Below, piece after piece: positions 1-12,874 of a stretch of 64,000 nucleotides of DNA (the first letter of the stretch is position 1; each line of letters starts with the position of its first letter). The DNA is taken from NCBI GenBank assembly GCA_025786725.1, contig JAHLTZ010000023.1, positions 372,001 to 436,000 of the forward strand. Direction: 5' to 3'. The notes below the pieces were generated by a model that was not told the DNA's origin, searched no databases, and worked only from the letters and a program-made list of their open reading frames with translations. This DNA comes from Syncephalis fuscata (taxonomy: Eukaryota > Zoopagomycota > Zoopagomycetes > Zoopagales > Piptocephalidaceae). The position numbers and the translations under genes were made by a program.

Positions 1-3000
1 ATTGGCCACCAAGATCAAGACTATCTTTAGGTACTGTTATAGGTTCGCCTTGTACAATATAGGCATGTGGATAAAGTAGACGAATACCTGGATGCAAGTT
101 ATGCATATCAACTACAATACTTGCAATAGTCGGCGATCGTACGGTTCGTGGTACTTGTTTGTTCACCGGTAATGAAGTGGATCGAGGTGGATGCCAATAA
201 ATTGGATTAGGCGCAGTTATAGGCACATCAGGTACAGGCGGTGGTGTAGTTGATGTTGGCACATGATCAAATTCATCATCAGGCGCTAATAAATTAATAT
301 TAATAAATAAACAACTTTAAATAGCAAAGTAGTTACCAAGTGACGGATCTACCGTCTCACCACTAGCCGTACTCATATTGTCTTTGGCATGTCGACCACC
401 CTATGATTATTATAACAGTTATTATTACTATTGCAATAGTATTCGGTATTTAATGTCTATTTACCTGAACTTCATTTGAAAAGCATACCATTGCATTCAT
501 TAGATTATTTGCTTTATCAATATTAATGTCAAGCGTGACCGAGTAGACCGAGCGATTCTTCCATCGACCTAGAAAGCCAGTACGCTCCTCTTCAACGGCA
601 TATACACCTTGAGGGCCTGGCTCTCCCGCCCGCATCAACACATTATAAAGATTAGGCAATAGATTCATAGCATCGCCCGCTGGATCCTTTTCGCCAAATT
701 CAACATCTTGCAATACATCAGTAACAAATCGTATTTCTTCGCAGCCATTTTCAAGTGCCATACGCCAAGCAATAATAAGATGTGGCGAATTATCGACTGG
801 TTTGCCATCAAGATCGACAATTTGATACATAATTACACCGGCTGATGAAGTGGCCGATGGATCAGCCGAAAATGAACCGGCTGCCCGACCTGATGGCAAT
901 AGTGCACGATCAAATTCATCACATAAATAACTACGCACCGAGTAGAAACGACCCGATTGTAATCTTAATGATGGATGTGAGTTTTTAAGCGTAAATTGTA
1001 CCTGTGAAGGCATACGCCCAAGTGTAGCACCACCAAATGTTGAACGTCGTTGTATAGCGGCTGTCGTATCAGTTACTGGTGCAAAGTTGACCGATAATAC
1101 AGGACTATCCTCAAGACTTAAATAGCCTTCAGCTATTAAAGAACGTACGTCGCCTTTAAATGATGTCATACGTGTAATACGATGTCCACGATAACTACGG
1201 CTTAGTGCAGCCAGAACAAAGAAAAGAAACCGTGTTGCTGAACTGCTTGTTAATTGTTCATCATCATAGGCAGAAAAGAACTCAACACCATAACGTATTT
1301 GAGTAATGGTGGGTGCTGTCCAACTAACCAGTATGTAAAGTCGCTGATTACCATTACCTTTACCGCCTATACTTGTGGCCGATAATCGTTCACCAAGTGA
1401 ATTTGATGATGATGATGATGATGGTGGTGGCAATATAAGATTCTCGGTTGCTTGATAAACAACATGTCCCATAAGCGATCTCTCCGATTCACCTACAAAT
1501 GCCGATAGAATATCATGGGCACCTGAACGCAATACACCAGCACTGCCATCCTCACGAACAGCACCTTTTGAGCGAGCATCAATCGAACAAAGACACAATG
1601 ACATTGATGGATGTGCATTCTCTACTAGAACATACATGGAAAATGACCCAGTATAGCCTAGTGTATTTCGCTGGTTGGCTGCAGTGGCAGCAAGTAATTT
1701 TTTTACTTGAGCGGCTGCATGATTTGTACGACATCTAATAGTGGTGATTATATTGTATTAATTTACCATTTTGCCATTTTACCTATTTTCATTTATCGTT
1801 GTCAACTTACGTAAAAAATGTATGAGCAGGTAACCAAACCGGTAATAGCATACTACGATCCTCATGTTCATGGCTAAGATTGACTGTAAATCGCGCAGTA
1901 CTACCGCCCGACACATGCGTAGTTAATGTAAATCGAATACCAGGCATAAGTTCACCCGTCCAAAGACGCTGACCACTGCCACGTACCATCATTTCCCTCC
2001 ACATTAGCGAGAAGACCCGTTCGCGCTCATTATGGTCTTGTGGAAACTCTTTATGGTCCACTTGAAATACAGTCATATGAAATCGACCTACACCCGTATG
2101 TGGTACATCCCAGGCAACAGCTACAAAGATACGACGTTGCCATACCCGATCTTTGGCTCGTGTTAACTGATATACAAGCCAGCCACGACCAGCACCGTAG
2201 ACTGCCGTGCGAAATTCGGCTGTTGTCATGCTTCCTGGCCGAATACGTGCCTCAGGTGCTTGTTGACAGCCACCTTTTGATACATCATGCTGTGATTCAC
2301 ATAACAGGATGTCTGAGTGCTGATTACGTAACTCAATTTGAATTTTACGTCTCATTCTAACACTGGATGGCATTACATTATTTGTTGCATCATTGGCCAG
2401 CATTGGTGGGGCAATTGAGCTGCTTACACGATGCGCCAACATTGGATTAGCTGCATTCGTTGTCATTAGTGGTGGATCCTGACCATTATTCATAATATTC
2501 AATGGTTTAAGCGATACAGGTCGGTTGCGCTGTCCTTCCTCGCCCATATCCTCATAGAGTTCAAGTCGTAAATCAGTAACACTTGATGTACCCATAGTGG
2601 CTGCTACTAATAATGAAGTGCCATCTTGTAAACGAATACGACGCTGTAACACCTCATCGGGTCCGTTTGTTTTAAGTGTAGATAATTGTAAATATTGTTG
2701 TTGCAACTCTTGTCGATCATCTGGAAATGTTGGAAAGTCTGCTTTAACCAATTCAAGGAAAAATCGATTAGCACCACGTAACGGCACATCCCATCCAATA
2801 ATAATAAATAAACGACCATCGGTAAGTGCCTTTCCTCCCTTTCGAGTTAATTTATACACGACACAGCCACGCGTACGAAAAGCGGTTAAATCGGTGCAGA
2901 AAGTGGCAATACGCTCATTATCACCGTATAATCCAGACATACGTCCATCGTCGACGGGTACAGTGGCGTGTGGTGCACGGCTACATCGACCGTTAATTAG

Positions 3001-3132
3001 GGCATGCCGCATGCCCCGTAACTCGAGTGCCTGGTGCCGGTTAACAATAACTAGTTTGACTTCACGGAACCTAGCATCATTCATGGCCATAAGGCCGACC
3101 GCCACTCCGTTTAATACTCCGCCGAATTCCAT
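1..3132 (-). CDS. Multi-repeat beta-rich protein A, partial (runs off left edge)
   Basis: Function unknown. Exons on the minus strand are 3132-1811, 1734-465, 400-337 and 285-<1; GT-AG introns of 76, 64 and 51 bp keep frame throughout, giving at least 980 residues. The protein is a chain of ~170-residue units starting near residues 25, 264, 473, 686 and 942. Each complete unit opens with a strand of the type N-x-H-x(3)-L, then has G-x-x-x-Y and a hydrophobic strand ending in Trp (IIIGW, VAVAW, ILVSW, IIAW). No signal peptide or membrane segment is evident. By eye the unit weakly recalls the actinoporin-like beta-sandwich (pore-forming proteins and related lectins), which I cannot confirm. The start is the first ATG before unit 1. 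The frame is intact over 2.9 kb, unlike its head-to-head paralogue at 4462-8439. The C-terminal part of unit 5 lies outside the window. Confidence 0.8.
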
Positions 3133-4461
3133 TGTGTAGAATAAGGTGTTAATGCGTCGGAGTGTCGGTATTTATATATGTGTGTGTGTAATAATATATA
3201 ATATACTATACTATACCGTATACTATAACTATATTATATAAATACAGGCTAATGAGTTGAAATGACCAACAATAGCAACTGCCAGTATTAAACTAAAGAC
3301 CAGAAGTAAAAGCCGAAGAAATGGACACACCAATGTAGATAGAAAACAAATGATAAACAGATGAAGATGAAAAGAATGCGTATACGCGCCCCGCTAAGTG
3401 TAATACACGATAACTACAAAAAGCATTAGTAGCTATGCTCAATCTTACTATAAGGTAGATTGCCGTGAATTGCTACTATAGCTAAAAGAAAGAAAGAAAG
3501 AAAGCAAGCGAAACGGAAGGTGGAGGGAAAGAGTGAATAATAGTGGTAAGTAATTGGCTTAATTAATTAGCCAAAGTGTTAAATATGTTCATCATCTAAT
3601 GAAGTATATAACAATATTATTAATAGTTTAATATCATTAATAACAATAATGTTCCAAATACTTTAGATCCATCGGGCCAACGTTGTTATTGTTCGTAACT
3701 GCTCTTTATTTTTGCAGCTGGTCAAGCAATTGCCGCATGGTCAGCCAATAGAACGATGGTTGATTTCATTGTTCTATAGCATCAGCTATAAATAATCAAG
3801 TAAGGCTGCATTTTTTTATTTCCATCTACATATATAAATATATTCCAATGCATGTATATGTATATCAGTCAAGTAAATGGTTAAATGTGACGTTTATTTA
3901 AATGATCTGTGTCATTGTAAAGAATACAATAAGTTCTTTGTCTCGTTTTTGCTTTCTATAAATGACTATCTATTTTTGTAGGGAAAAGTTCTTTGTTAAA
4001 AATGCAACATTTGACAATGGTCATAGTTTTAAAAATGACTACTATTTTACTGATACATTTTATTGGATTACAATAAAATCATTTATTTGTCTAAATGTTA
4101 TTTCGTATATTTTTTATAATATCAAAATACACTGACTCATTATTAGTGTAGTTGTGCATATTGACCTACAGTTGCATGGGCGTTGTATGTGTGTGTGTGT
4201 GTGTGTGTGTGATCTATTGCAAAGGTGTCGTTAACCTTGAGTACTTGAGTTTTGTGTGTGTGTATGTGTGCGTGTGCGTGTGCGTACAAATATCTACTCT
4301 TTTACCAACTAAAATCTACCGTTTTTTTACTCTTTATTGTCGCTGTCACTACCCTTATTGTCGCCGCTATCGCCCACTACTGTTAGCTATTACCATCAGC
4401 TATTATTAAAGGAGCGCATCGTCTTGACGACGTTTGCCGACTCGTCTAAGCGCTTACTCCT
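3133..4461. other. Intergenic region between head-to-head paralogues
   Basis: A 1.3-kb shared upstream region of the two divergent repeat-protein genes, where both promoters must lie. It is AT-rich, with a short GAAA run near 3484-3504 and GT-rich microsatellites nearer the plus-strand gene. I see no coding potential. Confidence 0.6.
4186..4286. repeat. Interrupted (TG)n microsatellite
   Basis: Two TG-rich runs, about 4186-4211 and 4251-4286, are separated by ordinary sequence. They lie about 180 bp upstream of the start of paralogue B. Confidence 0.9.
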
Positions 4462-7400
4462 ATGTTTTCCAAAGCGATTCGAGCTGCTTGTTACCGCGAA
4501 CTTCAAGTGGATGTGGTTAATCGACACTCCCGCTTGGAACTCCGTAATTTGCATTACCATGCCGCTTCCGGTCAATGTGTCCGACCGCCAAGTGCTGCTG
4601 TACTGATTAATTCTAGTTCTAGTGCTACATTTGGCACTGATCTAGCCGTTACTACCTGTACTGGCTGTATGCTCTATAGATTGACGCAACAAACAGGTGC
4701 CCCACTTCCCTCACGACTATTTCTATTTATTGCCTGGAAGATCACCACTGGCTCTCATTCTTGCTGGCTAGAAGTGCTAGAAGCGAATTATGATGCATTC
4801 CCGGCTGATAAAAATGAATTGCGTCGTCATTTTAACCAGATTACTATGGAAACATCCGGCGAGGAGCGTGGTGTGCTGCAGCGCAACATTCTTCTGCCCG
4901 GTGACATTTGCTTCTCAGTCGCTGCTGTTATGGGCGATACTAAAAAGACAAATATGCGCATCGAGTTGTATAATGGTGTATTTGATACTGGCTCACAACT
5001 TGTAACTGCTCCACTTGTATTAATGCCATTTGAGGAGGATGAAGTGTTTCACTTAGGTAATACAAATGATTGCACAACTTACTTATATGCTTACTATTGA
5101 ACTATATCACTATTATCACAATTGTAGATCCTTTAAAGGTAACCGAACAATTGCCAACCCATCAAGAGGTTGCTGCTGCATTGGAACAACAGTTACCTAC
5201 TGTTATGTTTTATAGTGAACATAACAAAGTTCGATTAATAGATCCATTCTTTAATCTTCAAAAGGGCTCACTTCATTCTATGCCCACTAATACGACTCTT
5301 TTCAATGGCAGTTTCTGTCAGTATTTGTTACAGCCAGCAAATGGACGTGCTCGTGGTAGCATGATCTATTCGTTGGTTGCAGCCTCTTCAACATCCGATG
5401 CCATCTTTCTTGCTTCGTATATGCCAATTACCATGTACATTCTCGTCGGATGGGATGTCAATATAAATGGATGCAGTCGCTTCTACATGGATGTAGTGTG
5501 CACCGACTCGGATTTACGCATTGATGAAGTAATACGACGTCGTGTATTTTCATTTGCTTTAAAGGAATTTGAACGATCCAACAACGACCCAACAATGATT
5601 ATTGGACGTCGTAAATTCACCGGAGAGTTACTAGGCGTGCCATTTTCAATTAGTGCTTATGTAAGATCGCCTCATCCTCATTCAGTATTTTTGGAATTCA
5701 CCGAAGATATTGGATACCGTACACTATTAAAACCAGTATGGCTACCAAGTAGAAACGATTTTAAGTAAGTAGTTTATATTTAGCGCTAGATTCGTTATTG
5801 ACGCTATTTACTAGTCATCAAACGTTAACTGGTGCTCAGCAAGTGGCACGAGAAAAGGAGCTGTCCTGTTTAATCGGATCGGTACGACAAAATACGCCTA
5901 GAATTATTATATTAGTTGAAAATACACATCCTCAAGTTGTATTAGAGCAATGTGACAGTGGCTTATACATTAACTCATTTAATCAATCAATTATACCACG
6001 GAAAATTGCTCCTGGTGAGATTGTAGTAGCTACTTCACAAGTAAATATAGAGAATCGTATTTTTTCTGGCCATATTATATATAAAGTCCATAATGCATAC
6101 ACAAGTACACAATCCGTCAATCCACCCTCCTCGGCCTTATCTTTTATTGCAAACCATCGTGATCGTAACTCAAGTAGTCCAGGACGTAGTAGCGGTAAAC
6201 GTTTTAGCGTAGCACGTGCATTTAAAGCAGCCAAATCTGCACTTTCAACACGCGATACTGTAGTGCCCGAATCGCCAATATCCCATATATTTCTCATTAT
6301 CAATTGGGCAATTGTAGCAGGACGACAACGTTTACTATTTAGCGCTGAATATATAGCAACAAATAATGCCGACTTTAACGATACTTCCAAGGCACAAAAT
6401 CGATATATGCTACTTGTTCTAACCGCTTTAACTCGAAGCGAACAAGGAAATAGAATGGTTCACTGGGCGCATGCATCTAATGGAAATGAACAGCCATCGG
6501 AAAGACCAAAGACAAGTTCGCGGTCATCAGTAGTGGCCGAGTCTAAAATGCAGCTGGATCCAACACTTGCCGTAGATAGTCATATGAGCTTGGAAACAAT
6601 TCCTGTATTATCTTTGGGCGTTCGACAATCTCCTGTAACTACAAATCAAGTAAGTGACTAGAAAGCATTATTTATATTCATTATACTAAACAGCATAATT
6701 GATATCATTACTAGAAACCACCTGTGGAATGTAAGTAACAATAATCGATATATGAGCCATTATTTAATAGTCTGTTGTATTTATAGCCGCATTAATGCCA
6801 TCTCATGTGTTTATATGCATTGATAATAGACACCCGCGCTATCAGCTTGTTAATGGCCGACACTATTCGATTGCTTGTGATGCCAACTTGCTTGATACTG
6901 CAATTCAGCCGTTTCACTCTTCTACCGGTGAATTCAGCATTGCATTGATGGCCACACGTTCAGTGGGCATTATTATATATGATGTGGTAGGCGACAAAGG
7001 CCAGATACTACGAGATAATCCATGCTTTGTCATTGCCTGGCGGTCTTCCTGTGATTACGGCCGTGATTTACGCTTTGTAGCCAATATACTTCAAGAAAAA
7101 GATACAGGCTACGATGGACGTAGTGGACTATTCTCACTGCCCAATCTTCATTCTATTTTATTTCAACAAAATACATATGATATGAAGAAGACTACACAAG
7201 AGAAATCAAACTGGTTTAACGAATGGACAGGGCTTATGAATGCCGGTGGTGTCTACACTACATCTCTTGACGTTAGTTTGTTGCAATGTGGTAAATTAGT
7301 GGCCAATGTAGTATTTTCCAATGCCATTGTGGTAAGTTGGCGGTTTACTAATTTATTAGCATTTATAAAAAGTATTAATTGTTAGAATAATCAGGGCACT

Positions 7401-8439
7401 ATAGAACAGGCAGAACAAATCCCAGAGCTGGAATCTAGTCGGTTACTTACACCGGTTTCGGACACCTTTAGTAAGAAGACTGAACAATTTATATATGTAA
7501 ATTGACGATTGTTTTAGGTGATTCAAGATTTGATACAGCTACCGTAACTGGCGTACAAACACCAACACGAGGATCGTCATCGGTTGCATTCAGCACAACA
7601 GCAACTACTGCAGCTGCAGCACCTAATTTATTTTTAACGATAAAGAATGAACATCGAGATGTGGTTCTTGAACGTCCATTTAACTATTCAATGGCCGGAG
7701 AATGTACATCGGTACCGGAGACATTATTAGCTGGTGGCTATGCTGTTGAAGTCGAATGCACGCCTGCTAATGAAACAGACACACCATGTGCCGGATTTGT
7801 TATCTACTCGTTGGTGGCGCCGATCCAGCATACATATCGCGTAATAACGGTGTTTACTTGGTTGTTGGATGGCGTACACGGTTTAGTTTGCAATCAGGTG
7901 GTTCGGGTGAATTTTTCTCAAATATAGTTAAAATTAGATTAAATGAAAATACTCGATTTGAAACTGCCGCTGCAGCTGAGCGCTTTTACGCCAAACTATG
8001 CGGTGGTCGACAAAACCCATTGGGCAAGAAAGTAAAGCGACAAGTAAATTTGCAAGGAATCGGTGATGTTGTTGTATCATCGAGTATGGTCTACGATGGA
8101 CTATTTAAATTTGATATTAAAATACACTCGGCTAATAGCAATGGGGATGAGGAAGACATGGGCGGTTTTAATCGTAACTTGGCTCGGCCAATTAGTGTTT
8201 ATTCTCGCTTTACAGCATCGCGTGTATCACTGGCACCTAGTATGATGACACAGGATACAAATAGAACTATTTTGGCAGTTCCAGATCACTATGGTTCATC
8301 GACTACGCTAATAGGTGCCGATCATCACCGTTATCCTTATAGTTCATTATCTCGTGCAACTTCTAATGCTCCGTCTCTTGCATTTTCACAAAGAACGCTA
8401 CTTGTTCCCACATTGGAATTGCCGGAAAATGAACATTGA
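4462..8439 (+). CDS. Multi-repeat beta-rich protein B, with one frame break
   Basis: Paralogue of the minus-strand gene at 1-3132. Exons are 4462-5056, 5128-5764, 5815-6649, 6715-6730 (16-bp micro-exon), 6787-7331, 7395-7470 and 7518-8439. All phases match. Allowing one missing base, the length is 1208 residues. Five units start near residues 12, 225, 445, 700 and 937, each with the N-x-H, G-x-x-Y and hydrophobic-Trp marks. Near 7811-7820 the frame drops by one base inside unit 5: the upstream frame carries the N-x-H and Y strands, the downstream frame the Trp strand. This is a real break or an assembly deletion. Introns after unit 2, after unit 4 and before unit 5 are shared with A; the intron at 5057 and the two flanking the micro-exon are not. 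Resemblance to the actinoporin-like fold is weak. The C-terminal ~120 residues look disordered. Confidence 0.78.
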
Positions 8440-8912
8440 GATTGATTGTAACATTAGTATTTTCTAATAACGGCAATTTCAACAATAACAACAACAACAA
8501 CAATTATTTTAATGATAATCATTAGTATTTTAAAACTGATTTAACTGAACAAAGCAACAATTAACTAGCGATATTTAATTTATTCAAAACAATTATATAC
8601 GTATAAATTTTAAAAAATAAAAACTATTGGCCAACTTTTCTCCACTGGTAAGAGCTACTAATATTTATACGATATTATTTAACTAACCTGTTTAACTATT
8701 AACATGCTTTAATGCTTTTATAAAAACAATAGTTTTTGGCCCATTGGTTCAACTGCAAGCTATACAACTATCTTTTACTATACGGCTAATTCAATACCTC
8801 GTATCTATTTACTATTTTCACTGCTGTCATATTCACCGACATTTTCATTTGCATATAATTATTTGACATAGCCGCTGTCACTAATATTTAATTATTATTT
8901 AGTAGCGACATT

Positions 8913-8996
8913 ATGGAACTGAAATTTACACATTTACCTTTAATCATTGAGGATTTTGATATGGTTGACTTGTGGCGATTAGTATGCCACACTTAG
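8913..8996 (+). pseudogene. F-box-like fragment
   Basis: A 27-codon ORF reads like the start of an F-box: a Leu-Pro pair, then Ile/Phe positions, an Asp-Leu pair and a Val-Cys pair with typical spacing. It ends at TAG (8994-8996); the same frame continues with R-I-L-Q-K-C, as an F-box would. No longer gene is visible. It may be a relic or chance. Confidence 0.2.
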
Positions 8997-9222
8997 CGAA
9001 TACTTCAAAAATGTAACAATAGTCAACTGGCATTTCATTTCTTCAATCATTTGCGATTATATTATAGTCAGCCATGCACGCCATATTAGTCGTGTTATGG
9101 ATTGATATTATTGCAGTTATTCGTATTACATTGTTATTATAGCGAATATATATATTTCATTATTATTATTCAACAGTGCATTGTTTTATCAATTGTACAC
9201 AATGTCTATTAACATGTAGTGT

Positions 9223-9278
9223 TGTTAACAAATTATCAATACTTTATTGTTGTTAACAAATTATCAATACTTTATTGT
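9223..9278. repeat. Perfect 2 x 28-bp tandem duplication
   Basis: Positions 9223-9250 and 9251-9278 are identical. It is non-coding and lies about 230 bp upstream of the next gene. Confidence 0.95.
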
Positions 9279-9510
9279 TGTATTATTTATATGGCATTGT
9301 GGCAATATAAATACCATTTTTGTTTTAATCGAGTTAAAAGTCACAAATATAAACAATCCGTGCCATTAAATATAATATTTTATAAGTATTATTGAGTAAC
9401 ATAGAAAGAACTACTCTAAAGAGACGATTGAATGGCAACGATAGATTTCTTTCCCATCTTTGTTACTTTGTTACATTCCAACACTAAAAGGAATCAGCTA
9501 ACGGTGAACA

Positions 9511-10690
9511 ATGACCAGAAAAGTTATTCGACGACAATCTCCGGTGAAGCGAGTGGCTACTTCATCGTCGGTACCACGTGGCACTCAATGTAAGCATTAG
9601 TAAAAAATAAAATAAAGCTAATACAATATGTATGCTAACTGGATTGAGCACAGTAAAACGAACCAAAACGACGTCTATTACACAGTTAACAGACGAAAAT
9701 GCAACAAAGACGCGATTGGTTGAGTTACCGCCACGACTTGCCCGTAATGTAATGGATAACTTGGAATCTATAGCCACGTAAGTAGTCTGTGAATTTTTAC
9801 ATTAATTAATCCATTGATGCCAATACATACGCAGAGTGGTTATCAATGAAATTGAAAATGATCAAATGAAAAGCGATGTACAGCAACACATTAATAAAAT
9901 GCTAGAACGGTGAGTAAAATTGAAAGCAGATATAGTAACAATACCGGTAGCCTTATGTTTACTCAGCATTTGCAAATAGCGTAGAGCAAACCGCTAAAAA
10001 TCTTAGAGTGCCACCGGTTAAAGATGTCAAGAAACAAAAACAACGTGAAGCACTATTTCAACTAAATATTAATCAAGTAAATAAATGAAGGTTATTAATT
10101 TGTGTATTTTAATCTCAGCAACAATGTCGTGTAGCTTTTAGAGCAAGATCTTCATGCACAGTTGAGGAAAATAGGCCAACTAGAACAGGCTCACCAGCAA
10201 ATTAAAATGTAGGTGAATACTTTACAATATCATATACGCAACTCATAGCAATACCAGGATGTGTAATCAGGATAAACGTATATTGGAGAGTAGTCGATCC
10301 ATGCCGATCAATCCTCTACCAAAGGTAATTATAGCACAAAAGAAACAATAATTGGTATGCTAATGTAATATTTAGCTAAATGATACACTAAAACACGAGT
10401 TGGAGCGTCAATTTAAGGCAAATAACATTTTACCGAGGTCAGCGTCCAATTCATTTGAACAGTCGGCTAATTATGTGGTAAGTGGAGATTATTATGGCAA
10501 TATGATTGCTTAAATAACGATTAAATATTCATTTAAGCCGGAAAACGACGAAGAACTAGCGGAAATAACTGACAAGTTAGCGCGTCAGTTAGCCAAGTTG
10601 GAGCAATGCCATAGGGATCGAGTTATGTTTATTGATACATTATCAAACGCAAAACGAGCATTACTTGATGTGATGAATGCAAACTGCTAA
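9511..10690 (+). CDS. Coiled-coil protein resembling inner-kinetochore CENP-Q/Fta7
   Basis: Eight small exons: 9511-9589, 9654-9777, 9835-9909, 9980-10076, 10135-10208, 10258-10324, 10376-10477 and 10538-10690. All introns are GT-AG and all phases match, giving 256 residues. Layout: a basic N-terminus (~1-30); a Leu-rich helix ending in a V-P-P motif (about residue 105), as in CENP-Q, where a short helix ends in a Pro-Pro pair; a long charged coiled coil (~115-170); and a final helix (~210-255). CENP-Q/Fta7 is a COMA/CCAN subunit that links centromeric chromatin to the outer kinetochore. The assignment rests only on length, helix order and the Pro-Pro junction; the family diverges quickly, so another coiled-coil protein is possible. 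The exon structure itself is much more certain than the function. Confidence 0.6.
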
Positions 10691-12183
10691 GCTGTGCCTT
10701 ATAATAACAATTATTGGATTATAAATAAATAGTTCTATTTTGGTGTAATACATGTAATTTTTTGCGTAAATTTACGTGATAAACTAAACTTTACAATACA
10801 AGACATTGGCTTGTCATTCTAATGATACTGTGATAAATCTTGCATAAATAACAATAAAATAGCACCAGCGTAAAGTCTAATACTTTATGAAAAGTAGATA
10901 ATCATTTATATTAAATGAATGTTATCCGTTTTGAATATATTTATTGTAAATACTATCACACCTTACACTTTCATAGTGCTGTGTTATTAGTATATACACT
11001 GTCTTCATTTTAACTTCCATACCAACTTATCTTTATGAACTCGTTATCACTATGGATATCCAATACTCGGTTATTGTCAAAGCCATAACTAGCTATAAAT
11101 ATTTAATTCAACACAAGATATAATAAATTAATAAATTATATACATATATTCTTATACAGTTCAAAGCATCAAGTATTTAACTAATACTTTAATAAATTGT
11201 TTAAAGCATGAAGGCCTCGTATAAAAAAGCATCATATTTGTCGATTTTACCAATAACAACATTCGATAAACCATATTCAGATGGTCTGCTGAATCCATAC
11301 TTTTCCAATGGTGGAAAATGTGTTGCGTCAATGAAACTTAATAGTTTATACTCTTTGTTATTTTCAGCTTATCCGTTAGTAAAACGTATTGGCGGGCTAT
11401 ACATACGACTAGTGCGCATGCCAACAAGCCATTTTTTGTTGTAATTTGCGTTAAATATTTTATATAATGGCCCAAGAAAGGAAGTAGGCTGACAAGGGAA
11501 TAAGCAATCTATTGAACGCAATAGATTTCTACCTTAAGCGTCTAGCACGTCAACTGATACACAGTGTTGAATGATAATGTGGCGCTAAATGTTCCATAAC
11601 CAATACAGTTTGCTACATTTGCTTTATTATATATAAAAAGTATGCACATTTTTTCTATATAAGCTAGAGCATCGATTATTGCGTTCGGGTAATATGAATG
11701 ACATTTGTTATATATATTTCTTAACAATTGACTTTTGGACATATGCTTCATTGATGTCATTATTTGCTATTGTCGACATTTAGATTTCGTACTATTTCAC
11801 GTTGTAATTGACTTGTCGTAGAACGAGTTGATACAGATAATGAATGATAATTGTAATGTTTGGGGCCTTCTATCTACTGGTTTGCATCTAAACCAAGTAT
11901 ACAATATTTATATCGTGTTTGTTTTTATCTGCAGCTTTTATGAGTACCTAGTCTTCATGAAGATCTGCCATTTTAATTAAATCTAGTTCTTTCAGTTGTC
12001 ATTTTTAATCTAAAGATAAGTAATGCTAACTAGTGAATTCCCAGTAACAGGCCATATTAAAAAAGCATGTCGCAATTAAATAATTGTCTAGCTGAAAATA
12101 TAATAGTTGAGAAGCTAGTAGAGTGTTTATCTAAAGCTTTAAAATCACCAAATTTATTATCTTTAATGTATTGTGTTTCTATC

Positions 12184-12290
12184 ACTAAGGTAAGCAATTA
12201 ATTAGTAGTCACTGACGTTTAGGTGATAGAAGTAAATGTAAACAAGACGGTAGTTATTAAGTTGCTAGTTGTTACAATGTAGTGCTAGGT
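12184..12290 (+). repeat. Dispersed repeat, copy 1
   Basis: This is a direct copy of 15731-15830. Over roughly 85 alignable columns the differences I could align are all transitions (A/G or C/T). There is no coding capacity. Confidence 0.8.
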
Positions 12291-12874
12291 TGTTAGTAAT
12301 TAACGATTATTCTTATGTTAATATTAGCAAAATATTATTTCATTATATAATAGTAATATATTTGTTACTATTCATGGTATATCTACAAATACAGTCAATT
12401 TATTGCCAATATGCATCACTACAATATTCACATTTAACACTACCATATTTATACCAGCCTATGATTATAGCTTACACGATATAATCATATACATTTTGTT
12501 AATTTAACTATTTGATTAATAGTTGTCGATTACTGAATATAAATAGAACATGGTTATATAGCAAATTGGTTGTATATAATTAAGATGGAACCATAAGTTT
12601 ATTATTATAAGCTTGTAAAGTTGAATAGAAACAACTAGATGCAAACATGTTGGTAAAATAATGATCTCATTGCTTAAATACTGGATAAACCGGAGCATTG
12701 GCCAAAACTTGATATATAAATAGACTGGACGGCGTAATTGTCAAATGATCTTGCTTTTCACCAAATATATACCTAAAGTGTATTGGAATAATGGCTTGAT
12801 TGCACTACCAATGCTGATGTCTTAAAACCGTCGATTATGCTGTATTTACAAATAAAGATATTATATGTTATATG

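Larger units (their letters stand above)
8440..9510. other. Gene-poor AT-rich stretch
   Basis: This is the 3' flank of paralogue B and the upstream region of the next gene. It contains an F-box-like fragment and a perfect 28-bp tandem duplication, listed separately. I recognise nothing else. Confidence 0.5.

Noticed and set aside
11208-11444. 78-codon plus-strand ORF in the AT-rich region
   Set aside because: No domain, no signal peptide, no splice partners; consistent with chance.
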